Below are positions 37,019-46,088 of a stretch of DNA of 64,000 nucleotides, in pieces. Both the position numbers and the translations under genes were made by a program. The stretch comes from Nisaea sediminum. Its GTDB lineage: Bacteria; Pseudomonadota; Alphaproteobacteria; Thalassobaculales; Thalassobaculaceae. Numbering within the stretch: position 1 is the stretch's first letter; the number at the start of each line of letters is the position of its first letter. The notes beneath the pieces were generated by a model that made no database searches, had not been told where the DNA came from, and worked only from the letters and a program-made list of their open reading frames with translations. The stretch lies in the NCBI RefSeq assembly GCF_014904705.1, contig NZ_JACZCQ010000015.1, positions 41,846 through 105,845 of the forward strand. Reading direction: 5' to 3'.

Positions 37019-37912
37019 TTGTTGCCCAATGGACTGGCGAGCGCCGCCGGTCCGGATGCCGGCGCCGATGATAACCTGCAGGAGCGGCTCCTGAACCCGC
37101 AATCTGATATTCAGCGCTATGAATGGCGCCAAGTCCCGCGTCCCGTCGCCAACGGCCACATGGTGATCGCCATCGGCGACGTGCATGGACGGGCGGATCT
37201 GCTGACCGCGCTCCTCGAGGCCGTCGCGGAGGATGTCGCGCGCCTGAAGCCGGAGCAGGTGACGGCGATCATGCTCGGCGACCTGATCGACAGGGGCCCC
37301 AGCAGTCTCGAGGTTCTGGGACTCGCGATGGGTGGCCTCGGTGCCTTCACGAAGCGGCCGGTGAAGGATGTCTGTCTGGTCGGAAACCACGATTACTGGC
37401 TTCGGCAGGCGGTCGACGGAAGTCTCGAGGACGAAGACCTGCGTTTCTGGGGCGCCAATGGCGGCGAGGCGACCTGGCGCAGTTTCGGCATCACCCGTGT
37501 CGTCGGCGCGCGGGACATGATCATGCAGACCCGCCGGCGCCTCCCGGACCCGGTGCTGGACTTCGTCATGTCGATGTCCGTCACCTACCGGGTCGACGAT
37601 TATCTCTTCGTCCATGCCGGTATCGATCCGCGCCAGCCGCTGAACAACCAGACCCTGAAGACGCTCTGCTGGATCCGCGACCCCTTCCTGAATCCCGAAG
37701 TCTGGCCGTTCGAGCTGACCGTGGTGCACGGTCACACGGTGGAGTGGAACCATGGCGAGCCGCTGGTGCACGGGCACCGGATCGGCATCGATACCGGCGC
37801 GGTGAATACCGGCGTGCTGACCGCGCTGGAGATCAATTCGGGGCAGATGCGCTTCGTCCAGGCCTGGGACGAGCGCGCACTCGAGGAGGAGCGGCGCCGG
37901 CACCACGGCTAA
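37019..37912 (+). CDS. calcineurin-like metallophosphatase (PPP type)
   Basis: A 297-residue protein with the bimetal phosphoesterase motifs AIGDVHGRADLL, MLGDLIDRGPSS, LVGNHDYWLR and TVVHGHTVEWN. This pattern matches PPP-type serine/threonine or ApaH-like phosphatases. The TTG at 37019 is the first possible start; the conserved domain begins near residue 48, so a later start is possible. The last 4 bp overlap the convergent EamA gene. The substrate is unknown. Confidence 0.88.
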   Translation: MLPNGLASAAGPDAGADDNLQERLLNPQSDIQRYEWRQVPRPVANGHMVIAIGDVHGRADLLTALLEAVAEDVARLKPEQVTAIMLGDLIDRGPSSLEVLGLAMGGLGAFTKRPVKDVCLVGNHDYWLRQAVDGSLEDEDLRFWGANGGEATWRSFGITRVVGARDMIMQTRRRLPDPVLDFVMSMSVTYRVDDYLFVHAGIDPRQPLNNQTLKTLCWIRDPFLNPEVWPFELTVVHGHTVEWNHGEPLVHGHRIGIDTGAVNTGVLTALEINSGQMRFVQAWDERALEEERRRHHG

Positions 37913-38772
37913 CGCCGCAGCACCAGCACGTTTCCCGTCAGGATCATCGCCGTCCCCGCGATCATCAGCGGGCCGAGCACGACATTCTCGAACAGGATCG
38001 ACATTGCCAGCGCGACGACCGGGACGGTGGTGAAGGTATAGGCGGCGCGGCCGGGGCCGACCCTGGCCACCAGGGCAAAGAAGATCAGGAAGGCGCCGGC
38101 GGAGGCGACAATGCCGAGATAGGTGAGGGATCCGAGATACCGCAGCGTCGGCTCGATGGTGATCTCCATGCCGCCCGCGAGCGCGATCGCGAGGCAGATC
38201 CCCGCACCGCCGATCCCGCCCCAGAAATTGGCGCTATAGGCGGAGATCCCGCGTCGATGGTTGCGGGCGCCGATGATGGTGCCGATCGCGGTCCCGAGGG
38301 CGGCGCCGAGCGCCCAGAGCATGCCGCGGATCACCTCGCTCCCGGCCTCGAGCCTGGCGAGGTCCGGGGCGACGATGAGGGCGAGCCCCGCCATGCCGAT
38401 CACCATGCCGGCGAGCGCGCGGAGACTGATGGTCTCGCGGAACAGCAGGAAGGAGATGATGGTCGCGAAAATCGGCGAGGTGGAGAGCGCGAGTGTCGCG
38501 ACGCCGCTCGGGATGTAATGGGTCGAGGTGTAGAAGCAGATGAAATTGAGCGCGAAGAAGGTCGCGGCGTGGGCCGCGATCCAGGGCACATCCTGCCGGT
38601 CCAAGCGCAGCCGGGTGCGTGTCGCGAGGATAACGACAAGCATGAAACCCGCCAACAGCAGCATGCGGTAGGCGACGGAGACCGGGGCCGGAACAGGTCC
38701 GGCCTGAAGCGTCGTGACATAGGCCCCCGTGCCCCAGATCAGGGCGGAGAGCGCGAAGAGAATGAAATGCAC
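37909..38772 (-). CDS. EamA/DMT family transporter
   Basis: A 287-residue inner-membrane protein with ten hydrophobic segments in two EamA repeats. The first ends PIFATIISFLLFRETISLRALAGMVIGMAGLALIV and the second ends TTVPVVALAMSILFENVVLGPLMIAGTAMILTG, the classic DMT pattern. The family exports or imports metabolites such as amino acids and purines. The substrate cannot be read here. Confidence 0.9.
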   Translation of the reverse strand: MHFILFALSALIWGTGAYVTTLQAGPVPAPVSVAYRMLLLAGFMLVVILATRTRLRLDRQDVPWIAAHAATFFALNFICFYTSTHYIPSGVATLALSTSPIFATIISFLLFRETISLRALAGMVIGMAGLALIVAPDLARLEAGSEVIRGMLWALGAALGTAIGTIIGARNHRRGISAYSANFWGGIGGAGICLAIALAGGMEITIEPTLRYLGSLTYLGIVASAGAFLIFFALVARVGPGRAAYTFTTVPVVALAMSILFENVVLGPLMIAGTAMILTGNVLVLRR

Positions 38773-38822
38773 GGGACCCGTCCAATCGGCGGCAGATAGG
38801 TCAGTAATCCTATCCTATTGCC

Positions 38823-39434
38823 TCAACGGGGTATCACGGCAAGGGCAACCGAGACCAGCAGTAGGATCGCCATGGTGACGTTGAAGGCCCGTCCGACCTT
38901 CGGCGAGCGGATCAGGTTGGCGAAGATCCCGCCGAACACGAGCCAGGTTCCGTTCACGAACAGCATCACGCAGGTGAGGATCGCCAGCTTGGTCAGCGTG
39001 TCGCGGATCGGGTCGGTCTCGATCAGGATGTTGCCGGCATAGAGCGCGGTGAAGACCGTAAAGGCTTTCACATTGGTCAGCGCGACGATGATCCCGGCAC
39101 CGAAGCCCGGCGGATCCAGGTCGTCGGTTCCATGCATGCCGGGCGGCGGTGCGGTCGCGATCCGGTAGGCGAGATAAAGCATGTAGAGCACGGCGGCCAT
39201 GACAAGCACCGGACCGACGCCGGGCAGGGCGAGCAGGAGGCCGGTTACGCCGCTGGCGGTGAGGCAGAGCACGGTGAAGACGCCGACATAGATGCCGAAG
39301 AGGAACGGCAGCCCGGCCCTGATGCCGAAAGCGGCTCCGTTCGCGGTGATCGCGACGATGGCCGGCCCCGGACTGCCCATCAGCGGAAAAGCCATGGCGA
39401 GCAGCGCTAGCACGCTGTCGAGCGTCGGAAACAT
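38823..39434 (-). CDS. LysE family exporter
   Basis: A 203-residue inner-membrane protein with about six hydrophobic segments. The LysE/RhtB signature is MGSPGPAIVAITANGAAFGIRAGLPFLFGIYVG near the N-terminus, followed by ALTNVKAFTVFTALYAGNIL. The ATG at 39434 has GGGAGGG about ten bases upstream; an in-frame extension to 39521 lacks support. The family exports amino acids or homoserine lactones. Confidence 0.88.
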   Translation of the reverse strand: MFPTLDSVLALLAMAFPLMGSPGPAIVAITANGAAFGIRAGLPFLFGIYVGVFTVLCLTASGVTGLLLALPGVGPVLVMAAVLYMLYLAYRIATAPPPGMHGTDDLDPPGFGAGIIVALTNVKAFTVFTALYAGNILIETDPIRDTLTKLAILTCVMLFVNGTWLVFGGIFANLIRSPKVGRAFNVTMAILLLVSVALAVIPR

Positions 39435-39648
39435 GAGGGGCAGCCCTCCCAAGCCGCAGTATTTTTTGGTATTCTGTCCATTCAGGCACACATGAGAGAA
39501 GTGCGGCCGGCCGCAAGACACTCACGCCGGTTTGCATTCAGTGCCCGGCGCAGGCCGGATCTCGATAGTTCGGCCGGGCCCCATGTCCCGGCCCTTTGCG
39601 AACAATTGTGCGGCCCGTTGGGAGCCGCCAAGGTCAGCGGAGTTCATT

Positions 39649-40215
39649 TTGATCGTCTTAAACCTGCTTCGGCGGGCAACCTCGGTTCTTACCTTTTCAG
39701 CTTCAGCGTTCCTGTTCATCCATGCGACCGCCCCGGCTTCGGCGGAGGACGCGTCGGGATACGACGCCATTTCTCTGGCCGAGAGATTGTGTATTCAGCT
39801 TCCGGCTCACGATCTGGAGAAGATCTCCGCCGCCGTCGACGAGATTGCCGGCCGCCATGTCAAACCCGAAGTCACGCCGGACGCGACGCGCTGGACGATG
39901 TTCGGGCCGGAAGGCAGAAAACTGGTCCTGCTCCGCGATTCACGCCCGGGGCGGCTGAAATGCGCTTTTCAGGCCGAGCGCGTGGATTTCGGTGCCGCCG
40001 AAAAATGGCTCGATCATGTCTCCGCCGGCTTCGCCGCCGGGGTCAAAGGCAAGCGGCAGGAGATCGAGAGCAAAACCGAGCCCGGCAAGGGATCGGCTGC
40101 GATGACCATCGTCAAGACCGAGCTCGGCCCGATGTTCTTCGGTATCTGGAGCACGCCGGACGGCGGCGCGGTGACCAGCATGGGGCCGCTCAAGGAATTC
40201 ATGGCGAAGAAGTGA
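39649..40215 (+). CDS. putative secreted hypothetical protein
   Basis: A 188-residue protein of unknown function. I prefer the TTG start at 39649, which has GGAG six bases upstream and gives a clean signal peptide (basic start, hydrophobic VLTFSASAFLFIHATA, cleavage after ASA before ED). A frame from 39532 would bury the signal behind 39 residues. The mature part is charged, with two Cys (LCIQLPAHD and LKCAFQAE) that could form a disulfide in the periplasm. No family recognised. Confidence 0.65.
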   Translation: MIVLNLLRRATSVLTFSASAFLFIHATAPASAEDASGYDAISLAERLCIQLPAHDLEKISAAVDEIAGRHVKPEVTPDATRWTMFGPEGRKLVLLRDSRPGRLKCAFQAERVDFGAAEKWLDHVSAGFAAGVKGKRQEIESKTEPGKGSAAMTIVKTELGPMFFGIWSTPDGGAVTSMGPLKEFMAKK

Positions 40216-40235
40216 GCGCGACCCTCTCTCCCGCC

Positions 40236-40295
40236 CGTCATCCCGGCGCAGGCCGGGACCCAGGGGAACGAGGTCTGCACTCTACGATCTCGGGC
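40236..40295. repeat. palindromic intergenic repeat, copy 2 (shorter)
   Basis: CGTCATCCCGGC, GCCGGGACCCAGGGG, then CTCTACGATCTC. The last part is shared with the copy at 46191. It lacks the closing GATGACG arm, so it is a truncated copy. Confidence 0.7.
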
Positions 40296-40301
40296 TAAAG
40301 A

Positions 40302-40763
40302 TTAAACCGGCAGCACCGCGCTTTCCTTCGGCGATTTCAGCGCGATCACGGTCTGGCTGCGGGTCACCCCCGGCAGCAGCTTGATGCGGTTGGAGATCAC
40401 GTCCTCCAGCGCGTCATTCGAGCGGGTCCGGATCTTCAGGAGATAGGACCAGTCGCCGGTCACATGGTGGCATTCGAGCACTTCCGGCATCGCCAGCACG
40501 GCCTCGAGGAAGGACTCGTTGTGCGCGCTCCAGTCGATCAGGACCGAGACATAGGCGAGCACCTCGAGCCCGACCGCTGCCGGCTCCAGCATGGCGCCAT
40601 AGCCGCGGATCGCGCCCGCGGCCTGCAGCTTCTTCAGTCGCTCGTTCACGGCGGAGACGGAGAGCCCGGCATGGGCGCCGATCTCGGCATAGCCGGCGCG
40701 GCCGTGGCGCTGGATATAGTCGAGGATCGCGCGGTCGGTCTCGTCGAGGCGGGGATCGGTCAT
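40302..40763 (-). CDS. Lrp/AsnC family transcriptional regulator
   Basis: A 153-residue DNA-binding regulator. The N-terminal winged helix-turn-helix is AGYAEIGAHAGLSVSAVNERLKKLQ and the C-terminal RAM/effector domain is LEVLAYVSVLIDW...VLECHHVTGDWSYLLKIRT. The start codon overlaps the stop of the upstream cyclase gene (4 bp), so the two are translationally coupled. The family responds to amino acids. Its targets here are unknown. Confidence 0.92.
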   Translation of the reverse strand: MTDPRLDETDRAILDYIQRHGRAGYAEIGAHAGLSVSAVNERLKKLQAAGAIRGYGAMLEPAAVGLEVLAYVSVLIDWSAHNESFLEAVLAMPEVLECHHVTGDWSYLLKIRTRSNDALEDVISNRIKLLPGVTRSQTVIALKSPKESAVLPV

Positions 40764-42010
40764 TCGGGTGCTTTCAGAGGATCGGCGGGGGCGTAAAGCG
40801 CGCGTTCGCCCTTCACCCCGCGCAGCTCGGTTCGAGTCAGCAGCCGGGTTTTTCCCGGCAGCAGGCTGGCGATGGTTTCGGAGAGGATGATATCGGTGCC
40901 GAGCGAGCGGCAGAGGCTTTCCATCCGGCTCGCCTCGTTCACCGCCGGGCCGATCACGGTGAAGTCGAGCCGGTTACGCGAGCCGACATTGCCGAACATG
41001 ACCTCGCCCAGATGCAGCGCCACATTGAGCCCCATGGCGGGGCGCTCCAGGTCGGCCTCCGTTTCGGCGAGTTCGTCGACCGCCGCGAGCGCCGCACTTG
41101 CCGCCTCCAGCGCCTTCCCGGCGGTCTCCGCCTCCCGGCCGCGCTCCAGCGGGAAAATCGCGAGGAAACCGTCGCCGAGGAATTTCAGCACCTGGCCGCC
41201 GGCCTCATGGACCGGTTCCAGCATGACGTCGAAGTAGCGGTTGAGGGCGGAAACCATCGCCTCCTTGGAGACGATCTCGCTGACGCTGGTGAAGTCCGTC
41301 AGGTCCGCGATCATCAGGGCGGCGTTGATGCTCTCGGCCATGCCACGCCGGATCTCGCCCTTGAGGATCCGTCCGCCGACCAGCGGGCCGACATAGGCAT
41401 CCAGCAAATTGCGGGCGATCTCCTGGTCGAGATGGGCCTGGATCGCCGAGGTGAGGGCCGGGACGATTGCGTCGATGAAGGCGATATCTTTGTCGGAAAA
41501 GCCGCCCGGATGGCGGCTCGACCAGCGCAGGATTGCGCCGCAGCTCCGCTCGCCCTCCCGGATCAGGCGCAGGGCCTCGGGACCGCCGAACATGCAGGCG
41601 TAGTAGTCGGTGAATCCCTCGTCGCGGAAGTCGGCGAGCGCGGGGAAGTCCAGTTCCGTTTCCGGTCCGGTCAGCCGGCGGCGCATCCTCATGGTGCCGG
41701 TCGCCATCATGTGGCGCAGCGGGCTCGCCTTCCACTCCGCCGATTCGTCCTTCGAATAGGCGATTTCGTGGCGCAGACCCACCTCCGGCCGGTTGTCCGC
41801 GCGGTCCCAGTCGAACATCAGCGAGCCGGTTTCCGGATGCAGCGTGTACATCGCCACCCGGCAGCGGTCGAGCGGTACACCGGCCGCGACCAGGCGTTCC
41901 GCGGTCGCCGCGACAAGCTGTTCGTTCGGCGCTTTCTCCCACGACTGGTGGACCAGCCACTGGATCAGCTCCATCGCTCTCGGATCCGTCACCGGCCTGT
42001 TCTCGTACAT
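40760..42010 (-). CDS. class III adenylate/guanylate cyclase
   Basis: A 416-residue soluble protein. Residues 1-200 are a GAF-like or unassigned sensory region; residues 230-400 are a class III nucleotidyl cyclase domain with metal-binding Asp residues in IADLTDFTSVSE and GDGFLAIFP and the GEVMFGNVGSRNRLDFTVIGPAVNEASR block. The ATG at 42010 has GAGGAAG upstream. A very long open frame continues upstream antisense to the helicase gene, but it has none of the cyclase family's sequence and is rejected. It overlaps the lrp-type gene. Confidence 0.88.
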   Translation of the reverse strand: MYENRPVTDPRAMELIQWLVHQSWEKAPNEQLVAATAERLVAAGVPLDRCRVAMYTLHPETGSLMFDWDRADNRPEVGLRHEIAYSKDESAEWKASPLRHMMATGTMRMRRRLTGPETELDFPALADFRDEGFTDYYACMFGGPEALRLIREGERSCGAILRWSSRHPGGFSDKDIAFIDAIVPALTSAIQAHLDQEIARNLLDAYVGPLVGGRILKGEIRRGMAESINAALMIADLTDFTSVSEIVSKEAMVSALNRYFDVMLEPVHEAGGQVLKFLGDGFLAIFPLERGREAETAGKALEAASAALAAVDELAETEADLERPAMGLNVALHLGEVMFGNVGSRNRLDFTVIGPAVNEASRMESLCRSLGTDIILSETIASLLPGKTRLLTRTELRGVKGERALYAPADPLKAPE

Positions 42011-42094
42011 CCGTCTTCCTCGCCTCGCCCGGCGACAGAATGCAGGCTCCACGCACTTCTGGCAAACCCGCCGCCGCCTTGATAAAGGGTTGGG

Positions 42095-44872
42095 ATGACC
42101 GTCCCCGAACGCCAGATCCGTCTGCCCGACCTGCCGAGCCTCGTGCTCGCGCCCCGCGTCGCGGTCTGGCTCGGCCCGGACGGCGATCTGGAAGAGATCT
42201 CGCACGAGGAGGCGGCGCATCGCCTGCGCGCCGGGCCCTGCCTTGTCGCCCATTCCCGATCGATCGTCCGCCGCCTCCGGCTGGACGGCTTCGCGGCGGT
42301 GGACGTGCTCGAACTCTTCGCCTTCGTACGCCCCGCCGCGTTCTGCCTGCCGACCCCGCGCGGGCTCGCCCAGGCGCTGATGCTTGCCCCGCCCAAGGAC
42401 CACGAGGACGAGGCGCTGGTGCTGCGCGACGCCGCTACGACACTGCTTGCCGAACTCGCCGAGCGGGAGCGCGACCCGAGCGCGCGGCCGATCGCCGAGA
42501 CCATGCGCAATTGCGGCTGGGCCTGGGGCGAGGCGGTGCTGCATGCGCTCGGCGCCGGAGAGCTTCCGCCGCCGGGCCCGGTCCGGCCGAGCGGGCTGCA
42601 GGTCTGGCGGCGGCTGGAGGAATGGTCGGAGCACGCGCCGGAACCGCCCGCCGGCAACAGGCCGGTGACGGAGGACGAGGCGCGGGGGCGCCTGAAGCAG
42701 TTGCTCGGCAGCGATGCCGAGGCGCGGCCGAGCCAGGCGGACTATGCCTCCGCTGCGGCCTTCGCCTTCACGCCAAGGGACGAGGAGCGGCGCCCGAACG
42801 TGGTGCTGGCGGAAGCGGGCACCGGCGTCGGCAAGACCCTCGGCTATATCGCGCCCGCGAGCGTCTGGGCGGAGAAGAACGAAGGCGCGGTCTGGGTCTC
42901 GACCTATACCCGCAACCTGCAGCACCAGATCGACGGCGAGCTCGACCGGCTCTATCCCGATCCGGTGCGCAAGGCGTTGAAGGCGGTGGTGCGCAAGGGG
43001 CGGGAAAACTATCTCTGCCTGCTCAATCTGGAAGAGGCGGTGAACACGCTGCCGACGATGCCGCAATACGGCACCGCGCTCGGCCTGATGGCACGCTGGG
43101 CCGAGGCGACGCGGGACGGCGACGTGCAGGGCGGCGACTTCCCGGCCTGGCTCGCCGACCTGCTCGGCCGCGGGCGGACGGTCGGGCTCGCGGACCGGCG
43201 CGGCGAATGCATCTATTCCGCCTGCCCGCACTATTCGAAATGCTACATCGAGAAATCGATCCGCCGCGCCCGGCGGGCCGAGATCGTGGTCGCGAACCAT
43301 GCGCTGGTGATGATCCAGGCGGCGCTCGGCGGGATCGACGACGGCGCGCTGCCGACGCGCTACGTGTTCGACGAGGGCCATCATGTGTTCGACGCGGCGG
43401 ACAGCGCCTTCTCCGCCCACCTGACGGCGATCGAGACGGTGGAGCTGCGGCGCTGGCTGATCGGTGCCGAGGGGCGGCGCTCCGGCCGCGCCCGTGGCCT
43501 GAAGAAACGGGTCGAGGACCTGATCGCCGACGATGAGGACGCGCTGGAGGCGCTCGAAGCCGCGCTCCACGCCGCCCGCGTGCTGCCGGGCGAGGGCTGG
43601 ATGACCCGGATCGCGGAGGGCGAGACACGCGGCGAGACGGAGCGTTTCCTCGCGCTGGTCCGGTCCCAGGTCTATGCCCGCACCGATCATCCCGACAGCC
43701 CCTATTCGATGCAGACCGAGACCCATCCGCCCGTAGAGGGCCTGCTGGAGGCCGCCGAGGCGCTCGACGCGGCGCTGGCCCGGATCCTGACGCCGATCAA
43801 GCAGCTGAAGAAACGCCTGGAGGACCGGCTGGACGAGGATGCGGACGAGCTGGAAAGCGCGATCAGGCTGCGCATCGAGGCGGTCGCCCGCTCCCTGCAG
43901 CGGCGCGGCGAGATGACCCTTAGCGCCTGGCGCGACATGCTGAAGGCGCTGGCGCACGAGACGCCGGAGGCGTTCGTCGACTGGTTCGAGATCGAGCGCG
44001 GCGACGGACGGGACATGGATATCGGCCTGCACCGGCACTGGATCGATCCGGGCCGGCCCTTCGCCGAGACCGTGGTGAAGCAGGCCCAGGGCGTGCTGAT
44101 GACGTCGGCCACCCTGCGCGACGGCACGGGAGAGGAGTTTCGCGACTGGCAGGCGGCGGAGGAGCGGACGGGGGCGGTCTGGCTCGAGGCACCTGCGGTG
44201 CATGCGGCCGTCGCCTCGCCCTTCGATTATCCGGCGCAGACCCGTGTCTTCATCGTCAACGACGTGCGCAAGGACGACATGGCGCAGGTCGCTTCGGCCT
44301 ACCGGGAGCTCTTCCTCGCCTCCGGCGGCGGCGCGCTCGGCCTGTTCACCGCGATCCAGCGCCTGCGCGAGGTGCACCGGCGGATCGGCGGGGATATCGA
44401 CGAAGCGGACCTGCCGCTCTATGCCCAGCATGTCGACGGGCTCGATCTCACCACCCTGATCGACATCTTCCGGGCCGAGGAAAACGCCTGTTTGCTCGGC
44501 ACGGACGCGGTGCGCGACGGGGTCGACGTGCCAGGCAACTCGCTCCGCCTGATCGTCTTCGACCGCGTCCCCTGGCCGCGCCCGGACATCCTCTACAAGG
44601 CCCGGCGCTCGGCCTTCGGCGGCGGCTCCTATACCGACATGCTGACGCGGCTGAAGCTGAAGCAGGCCTTCGGGCGGCTGGTGCGCCGGGCGGACGACCG
44701 CGGCGTCTTCGTGCTGCTCGACCCGATGATGCCGACGCGGCTGCTCGGTGCCTTCCCCGAGGGCGTCGAGGTCAGGCGTTGCGGCCTCGCGGAAGCGGTT
44801 GCCGAGACCCATGGCTTTTTTAACTCAACTAGCGAATTTAGAGTGGCGTGTGACGATATTTTTAAAGATTAG
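42095..44872 (+). CDS. DinG/XPD-type Fe-S ATP-dependent DNA helicase with altered C-terminus
   Basis: A 925-residue superfamily 2 helicase. Walker A is GTGVGKT (Lys247). Four Cys expected to hold a 4Fe-4S cluster are Cys308, Cys372, Cys377 and Cys383. The DEGH box starts at Asp426, and motif VI is QAFGRLVRRADDRG. The family unwinds DNA 5' to 3' and resolves R-loops or G-quadruplexes. The last 16 residues (NSTSEFRVACDDIFKD) are encoded by an AT-rich insert. The original tail, GTAPVPAEPIDADEVPF, is stranded at 46113-46163. All helicase motifs are upstream of the change, so activity is probably kept. Confidence 0.9.
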   Translation: MTVPERQIRLPDLPSLVLAPRVAVWLGPDGDLEEISHEEAAHRLRAGPCLVAHSRSIVRRLRLDGFAAVDVLELFAFVRPAAFCLPTPRGLAQALMLAPPKDHEDEALVLRDAATTLLAELAERERDPSARPIAETMRNCGWAWGEAVLHALGAGELPPPGPVRPSGLQVWRRLEEWSEHAPEPPAGNRPVTEDEARGRLKQLLGSDAEARPSQADYASAAAFAFTPRDEERRPNVVLAEAGTGVGKTLGYIAPASVWAEKNEGAVWVSTYTRNLQHQIDGELDRLYPDPVRKALKAVVRKGRENYLCLLNLEEAVNTLPTMPQYGTALGLMARWAEATRDGDVQGGDFPAWLADLLGRGRTVGLADRRGECIYSACPHYSKCYIEKSIRRARRAEIVVANHALVMIQAALGGIDDGALPTRYVFDEGHHVFDAADSAFSAHLTAIETVELRRWLIGAEGRRSGRARGLKKRVEDLIADDEDALEALEAALHAARVLPGEGWMTRIAEGETRGETERFLALVRSQVYARTDHPDSPYSMQTETHPPVEGLLEAAEALDAALARILTPIKQLKKRLEDRLDEDADELESAIRLRIEAVARSLQRRGEMTLSAWRDMLKALAHETPEAFVDWFEIERGDGRDMDIGLHRHWIDPGRPFAETVVKQAQGVLMTSATLRDGTGEEFRDWQAAEERTGAVWLEAPAVHAAVASPFDYPAQTRVFIVNDVRKDDMAQVASAYRELFLASGGGALGLFTAIQRLREVHRRIGGDIDEADLPLYAQHVDGLDLTTLIDIFRAEENACLLGTDAVRDGVDVPGNSLRLIVFDRVPWPRPDILYKARRSAFGGGSYTDMLTRLKLKQAFGRLVRRADDRGVFVLLDPMMPTRLLGAFPEGVEVRRCGLAEAVAETHGFFNSTSEFRVACDDIFKD
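44799..44820 (+). repeat. left 22-bp direct repeat of the island (att-like)
   Basis: TTGCCGAGACCC, then A, then TGGCTTTTT. Identical to 46090-46111 except A for G at position 13. It codes for AETHGF in the helicase. Confidence 0.9.
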
Positions 44873-44877
44873 AATTC

Positions 44878-45924
44878 TTATATATCTAAAAATTTGTCAT
44901 CAATAACTGTAATTATGAGCATATCTGTTATTTCGAAATCATCAATAGTTAACGGAATGTTGGACTTGTCTAATGATATAGTCATAGAAAAGCTCGGGTA
45001 AATATCTGTTATTGATGTTTCTATTTTATAATCGCGAGAGGGTGTGATCATTTTTTGTTTTTTGTATTCGCTTTCGTCGATTGTATGAGAATGGTTTACC
45101 TCAATAATTATTTTGCAGTTTCCGCAAACTAGTGCGCTTTGATCTGATTTATTCCTAAAAGCGGTAAAATTTGTTGGGTTGAAATTTTTTACTTTGATCG
45201 AAATTATGTTTTGTTCATCTATATCCATTATGAATAGCGGAATTCCTTCGAGAGTTTCTTCTATTTTATTAAGAAAATCAGGGTTATTTATTAATTTATC
45301 TAGAGAAATGTCAATTTTCTCCATTCCTGAATGAGAGAAATATTCTGCGACGCTTTTGTTTAATGAGATAAATTCAGATTCCTCGCATGCGTGTTCAAAG
45401 TCATGATCTTTCGAGATTATTGTGATTGGCCCTAGGCTATCTGCCGCGGCGAAAAGAGATTCAAATATAAATGCGTCAGGAAATTGATCTTTTTTATTTG
45501 AAAAAGAGAAAAAACCGGATTTCATAGAGTAGTTTTTAAGAATTTTTGCTGCATTAATGTTATCCGTTTCGAGGATATGTATTCCGATTTGGTCAAAGTG
45601 ATTTTCAATTTTTGAAGAATACTCCTTAAATTTTTGAACATACAATAATGAAAGGTCAATTTCAGGGATTTTGATTCCCAAAACAAAATCGGCTTTGTTT
45701 CTTGTTTTAAGGTTGGTCAATGGTTGTATGTCGTCAACATCTCGCTCTGCGTGGTGTTTGGCTACCTCTCTTATCGTATGTTCGGTGGAAATTAGCCTTA
45801 TGATTTCAGCTCTCGAAAGGTTTACGAGCGCTGTCAATTCCGGGCCACTTGGAGGCATTCCCATGGATATCAACACATTAGCATCAAGAAAGATTTGTGG
45901 AGTAAATTTCAGTTTTCGTGCCAA
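44878..45924 (-). CDS. PIN-domain (DUF4935-like) protein in AT-rich island
   Basis: A 348-residue protein. Residues 8-180 form a PIN nuclease domain with the acidic set Asp14 (FLDANVLIS), Glu53 (TIREV), Asp150 (FPDAFIFESL) and Asp173/Asp175 (SKDHDF). The large form with a beta-rich C-terminal half (about 190-348, containing VCGNC) resembles DUF4935-type PIN proteins. These are probable metal-dependent RNases, as in toxin or phage-defence contexts. The only usable start is TTG 45924, with a weak ribosome binding site. Codon use is AT-rich, unlike every neighbour, a clear sign of transfer. It converges on the helicase gene 5 bp away. No antitoxin-like partner gene is seen. Confidence 0.82.
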   Translation of the reverse strand: MARKLKFTPQIFLDANVLISMGMPPSGPELTALVNLSRAEIIRLISTEHTIREVAKHHAERDVDDIQPLTNLKTRNKADFVLGIKIPEIDLSLLYVQKFKEYSSKIENHFDQIGIHILETDNINAAKILKNYSMKSGFFSFSNKKDQFPDAFIFESLFAAADSLGPITIISKDHDFEHACEESEFISLNKSVAEYFSHSGMEKIDISLDKLINNPDFLNKIEETLEGIPLFIMDIDEQNIISIKVKNFNPTNFTAFRNKSDQSALVCGNCKIIIEVNHSHTIDESEYKKQKMITPSRDYKIETSITDIYPSFSMTISLDKSNIPLTIDDFEITDMLIITVIDDKFLDI

Positions 45925-46088
45925 GGAGTTTTTGTCCTGTTTGGAGCGTAATTTTATAGATCAAGCTAAACATAATGTTGAAATTGCCGAATCCATTCAA
46001 TGTTATCTCTAATCCGTTCGCGGCATAAAACCGCAAATTCGATCGGAGTCCTGACACCAATATCATCAGATTTCGGATTTTGGGATTG

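Noticed and set aside
42011..44812. Very long minus-strand open frame continuing upstream of the cyclase (about 930 extra codons)
   Set aside because: It is antisense to the Fe-S helicase, whose motifs are clear. The frame is His/Arg/Gln-rich low complexity typical of antisense GC-rich DNA, and the cyclase has its own ATG and ribosome binding site at 42010.
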